DNA from: CAVSWN01 sp963770995
GTDB taxonomy: Bacteria; Acidobacteriota; Vicinamibacteria; Vicinamibacterales; CAVVIG01
Assembly: GCA_963770995.1 (NCBI GenBank)
Contig: CAVYRS010000001.1
Span: 5,146,001 to 5,210,000, forward strand
Direction: 5' to 3'
Length of the DNA: 64,000 nucleotides
The position numbers and the translations under genes were made by a program. Under the pieces are notes generated by a model. The model was not told where the DNA came from, did not search any database, and saw only the letters and a list, made by a program, of their open reading frames with translations. Positions 61,294 through 64,000 of the stretch are shown here, one piece after another; within the stretch, counting starts at the first letter, position 1, and each line of letters starts with the position of its first letter.

Positions 61294-62142
61294 ATGCTCG
61301 TTCTCGAGCACTCGATCGAGGCGGATGTCGACGCGGCATTTGCCTGGCGCTTTCGAACCGACATCGCCAACTGGAGTGATCCCCCGGCCACATTCCTGCT
61401 GGATGGCCCATTCGCGGAGGGAACTCGGGGCACAACCCTGTTCCCCGGGCAAGAGCCTCTGGCTTGGTGGATTCGCGACGTTCAACCCGGACGCTCGTTC
61501 GCGATCGAAATGCCGCTGGACCGGGCAACGCTCCGCTTTGAATGGCATGTGAGCGCTGTCTCCGATCGCCGGACAAAGCTGGCGCAACGCATCATTCTCT
61601 CGGGGAGCAACGCGGAAGCATACACTCAGCACGTCGAAACGGAATTCCGGGCGACCCTGCCGGGCGGCATGGCGAAAATTGCCGCAGACATGGTTGCCGC
61701 CGAAAGAGCCGCAAGATTGCCCGGCTTGGAGAACCAACCGATGAACCTGGAAGACGAGAAAGATCGGCTGCTCCAGCGCGATGCCGAATGGGCACGTCTG
61801 GCCTCGGAAGGCAAAGAGGTCGAACGGATGCTGGCTTACTGGACGGACGATGCGGTCGTACTGCCGCCGGGTCTACCCGCAGTCGTAGGGAAAGCGGCAC
61901 TTCGTGAATATGTGAATGCGAGTCTTCGCATTCCGGGGTTTCGGATTACATGGGCTTCCATGGACGTGCACTTCTCGCCTGACGGGAACCTCGCGTACAT
62001 GTTTGGCCAGAACGCCGTGACCGTGAACGGGGCTGATGGCACACCACTGACGGCCGCGGGTCGTGCCGTCACCATCTGGCGCCGAGATCCAGACGGCATC
62101 TGGCGTTGTGCGGTTGACATTTGGAATGCGGAGCCAGCGTGA
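61294..62142 (+). CDS. SRPBCC-SnoaL-type fusion protein
   Basis: 282 residues in one frame. Residues 1-145 are a polyketide-cyclase-like SRPBCC domain (VLEHSIEADVDAAFAWRFRT, FAIEMPLDRATLRFEWHVSA, GMAKIAADMVAAERAAR). After LENQP a second unit starts with MNLEDEKDRLLQRDAEWARL and is a DUF4440/SnoaL-like domain (MLAYWTDDAVVLPPGLPAVV, GNLAYMFGQNAVTVNG, TIWRRDPDGIWRCAVDIWNA). The Met at the join has the position of an independent start, so two genes may have been fused by loss of a stop or by an indel. Both units bind small hydrophobic molecules in other proteins. Confidence 0.75.
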   Translation: MLVLEHSIEADVDAAFAWRFRTDIANWSDPPATFLLDGPFAEGTRGTTLFPGQEPLAWWIRDVQPGRSFAIEMPLDRATLRFEWHVSAVSDRRTKLAQRIILSGSNAEAYTQHVETEFRATLPGGMAKIAADMVAAERAARLPGLENQPMNLEDEKDRLLQRDAEWARLASEGKEVERMLAYWTDDAVVLPPGLPAVVGKAALREYVNASLRIPGFRITWASMDVHFSPDGNLAYMFGQNAVTVNGADGTPLTAAGRAVTIWRRDPDGIWRCAVDIWNAEPA

Positions 62143-62657
62143 GCGGCTCACCCTTGCGGTTCATTGCAGCGAGTGGGCTCGTGATCGGTGCGCTGCTTGG
62201 CATGGCCGGCACGTTTGCCCCGTCCGCCTCGCTGCGTGGGCTTGCCTGGGGCCTGGATGGCACCGCGCTTGTCGTTGCAACCGCGCTGCTGACGATTCAC
62301 TACGTGCGCAAGGGAAACGACCTCGCGGCCGCCGGATTCCTCGTCTTCGTCGCGGGCGAGGCGCTGATTCTCTCCGGCGCGGCCATGGACCTCGAGGCCA
62401 GTGCGCCGTCGTTTGGGGCCGGCGTTGCTCTCTGGTCTGCGTCGCTCGCCAGCGTCGGCGCGTCACGCGCCATGCCCGCGTTGGTCAGTGGCGTCGGCCT
62501 TGTGGGATCACTCTTGTTCGCAGTCGTGGCCGTGCAGATCTTCCTGGGGTACCCGCTGACGCCGCTGTCCGAGCCGTTGCCGTTCTTTGCCTATCCGTTC
62601 CTGGCGGCAACACTCTTAGGATGGGCGTGGGTGATCTACCGAGGCGCTCGGGACTGA
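62139..62657 (+). CDS. Small membrane protein, unknown function
   Basis: 172 residues from a GTG overlapping the previous stop. Five to six hydrophobic helices (FIAASGLVIGALLGMAGTFA, GTALVVATALLTIHYV, AGFLVFVAGEALILSGAA, LVSGVGLVGSLLFAVVAVQ, FAYPFLAATLLGWAWVIY). No motif recognised. It converges on the MOSC gene and overlaps its 3' end by 22 bases. Confidence 0.6.
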   Translation: MSGSPLRFIAASGLVIGALLGMAGTFAPSASLRGLAWGLDGTALVVATALLTIHYVRKGNDLAAAGFLVFVAGEALILSGAAMDLEASAPSFGAGVALWSASLASVGASRAMPALVSGVGLVGSLLFAVVAVQIFLGYPLTPLSEPLPFFAYPFLAATLLGWAWVIYRGARD

Positions 62658-63403
62658 AGAGCCGGTCGTTCATGGAGGAGTACGGGCTGTCCGACCGCCA
62701 GTCGACCGATGCGAGTGACCGCGGCGTAGATTCCCGCGGTGTTCTGGTTCGCACGTACGACCGCCTTCAGCATTTCTGGAGCAGGACGAGCCGAGTCGGG
62801 ATCGAAATTCACCATCGAGCACCGCTCGTCGCGCATCGTGACGTTGATCGCGGGGGCGTCGTCGGCCTCGCCGAAGGACAGCACGCTGCCCACCCACGCA
62901 TCTTCCTGGAAGGGCGCCGGTCGCCGTAAACGCACCACGACATTCGGGCGAAATCGTCGCACGTCCGCGCTCCGCTCGGCGAGTCGTCCGATCTCGCGCA
63001 CTGTATCGGAGGCGATCACGGATACGCTCCCTTCATCGAAAATCCCATGATTCAACTGCATCATCTGCACGGGAGCGCCGCAGCGGCGTCCGACCTCTAT
63101 CGCCAGGTTCTCCCCGAAGATTGGCAGTTCGTCGCCATCCGGCGTGCGAACATGCGTCGGGAGGTCTCCCTGCGCACCGTCGTCACGGCGGTGCGGAGCA
63201 AAGAGGAGCAGGTCGGGAAGCGTGCTGGCCGAGAGCCACGGGAACCCGCTGCGGTCATCGATCCGCCGGAAGGCCAGGCGCCTGTCGCCATCGAGGCCGT
63301 GCCAGCCAAGCGCGGCGACTTCGAGTGGTTCGCCGCCCATGGACTTCACCGGATACCGGAAGATCGCCTCGACTTGTCCGATTTCTATTGGCATGTGCTT
63401 CAT
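62636..63403 (-). CDS. MOSC-domain protein
   Basis: 255 residues from the ATG at 63403 (MKHMPIEIGQVEAIF). The N-terminal beta-barrel half has VKSMGGEPLEVAALGWHGLDGDRRLAFR, the MOSC_N pattern; the MOSC domain follows with RFRPNVVVRLRRPAPFQEDAWVG and CSMVNFDPDSARPAPEML holding the conserved cysteine (MRDERCSMV). MOSC proteins handle sulfur on molybdenum cofactor or reduce N-hydroxylated compounds (YiiM, mARC type). The end segment GIYAAVTRIGRLAVGQPV is typical. It is transcribed against its neighbours. Confidence 0.85.
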   Translation of the reverse strand: MKHMPIEIGQVEAIFRYPVKSMGGEPLEVAALGWHGLDGDRRLAFRRIDDRSGFPWLSASTLPDLLLFAPHRRDDGAQGDLPTHVRTPDGDELPIFGENLAIEVGRRCGAPVQMMQLNHGIFDEGSVSVIASDTVREIGRLAERSADVRRFRPNVVVRLRRPAPFQEDAWVGSVLSFGEADDAPAINVTMRDERCSMVNFDPDSARPAPEMLKAVVRANQNTAGIYAAVTRIGRLAVGQPVLLHERPALQSRAPR

Positions 63404-63470
63404 TGACCGTGAGCCGCCGGAGGCTTTCTGAAACGAAGCAATAATGTAGAACATCACAGGAGACACCGAC

Positions 63471-63948
63471 ATGTCGGACGGCGATCGCAGCACCACGGAC
63501 GCTCTTCCACCGCACGCACAACTTGTCCAGATGGCGATGGGCCACTGGGTCTCGCGCATTGTCTACGTAGCCGCCAGGCTGGGCCTGGCTGATCACCTCG
63601 CCGGAGGGCCCAAAAGCGCCGACGAATTGGCCGGACCCACCGGGACTCACGCGCTCGCTCTACCGCATCATTCACGACTGGAGCGAGGACCAGTGCCTCA
63701 CCATCCTCGGAAACTGCCGGCGGGCCATGCGCTCCGGCAGCCGCCTGCTGATCATCGAGACGGTCCTTCCGGCCGGCGATACGCCGCACCCGGGCAAGAT
63801 GCTCGACCTGATGATGCTGGTTGGACCCGGAGGGCAGGAGCGAACGGAACAGGAATACGCCGCGCTGCTCGGCAAGGCCGGGTTCCGTCTCACCCGCGTC
63901 GTACCGACCGCATCGCCGGTGAGCGTCGTCGAAGGCGCGATCGCGTGA
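63471..63948 (+). pseudogene. O-methyltransferase with a large internal deletion
   Basis: The ATG at 63471 opens an N-terminal dimerisation helix region (QLVQMAMGHWVSRIVYVAARLG, LADHLAGGPKSADELAGPTG) of a plant-type O-methyltransferase. About residue 63 the reading switches to another frame, which carries the C-terminal part: YRIIHDWSEDQCLTILGNCR, SGSRLLIIETVLPAGDTPHP, KMLDLMMLVGPGGQERTEQE and GKAGFRLTRVVPTASPVSVV. The family has about 340 residues and about 159 codons remain. The SAM-binding motif I is gone, so no activity is expected. Confidence 0.7.
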
Positions 63949-64000
63949 CGAGGTCAATCGGCTACGAGCCCTTTCTCCGTTGTCGTCAGAGGCGCGGGTC

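Overview
The window is about 64 kb of GC-rich bacterial DNA, most likely from an Acidobacteriota genome of the Vicinamibacteria type. The grounds are an ADOP-type duplicated permease (MacB/FtsX fold), two Ser/Thr kinases with TPR-type C-terminal parts, a BNR/sortilin-like propeller protein, DUF1028, DUF1697, DUF3089, DinB and YbhB proteins, and many short intergenic hairpins. This assignment is inference: there is no rRNA, tRNA or other marker gene here. Many genes are split by single-base frameshifts that cluster in some genes and spare others, which suggests a metagenome or long-read assembly with residual indel errors. Such genes are annotated at full length with the breaks stated.

Layout. 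0-15 kb: ordinary chromosomal genes (ADOP permease, TPR kinase, two DinB proteins, YjbR, amidase, metallo-beta-lactamase-fold protein, HExxH lipoprotein, MHS transporter, RDD protein). 15.1-22.0 kb: a tightly overlapping five-gene minus-strand operon: TrkA-type K+ channel, fold-type III PLP decarboxylase, AsnB-like ligase, zinc-ribbon membrane protein with a Gly/Ser/Asp tail, second AsnB-like ligase. Neither ligase has the glutaminase cysteine at its normal place. This is the best candidate for an undescribed biosynthetic or modification system. 22-44 kb: secreted and enzyme genes, an IS110 element between two inverted hairpin repeats, a 1104-residue kinase/AAA/TPR regulator, a BNR propeller protein and a GHKL ATPase.

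44.2-53.9 kb: a chromosomal integron. The integrase gene has lost its catalytic middle and points the same way as the cassettes. It is followed by at least six recognisable attC sites plus one interrupted remnant. Cargo: a GNAT acetyltransferase, a two-gene DUF2442 cassette, a CBM9-like fragment, a ParE toxin-antitoxin pair, an isoprenylcysteine methyltransferase-like protein, a tannase/feruloyl-esterase, a cassette with no real ORF, and a ModA-like protein with a methyltransferase. An ISAzo13 element (11-bp terminal repeats, TAA duplication) sits in one attC and an IS1111-type IS110 element directly abuts another. 54-64 kb: sigma factor, SAP protein, and a run of small overlapping enzyme and membrane genes, two of them with internal deletions.

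Between genes there are repeated 7-bp tandem arrays, a family of TTCA/TTTA-loop hairpins, and a dispersed palindromic element of about 85 bp seen twice. No CRISPR array, rRNA or tRNA was recognised.
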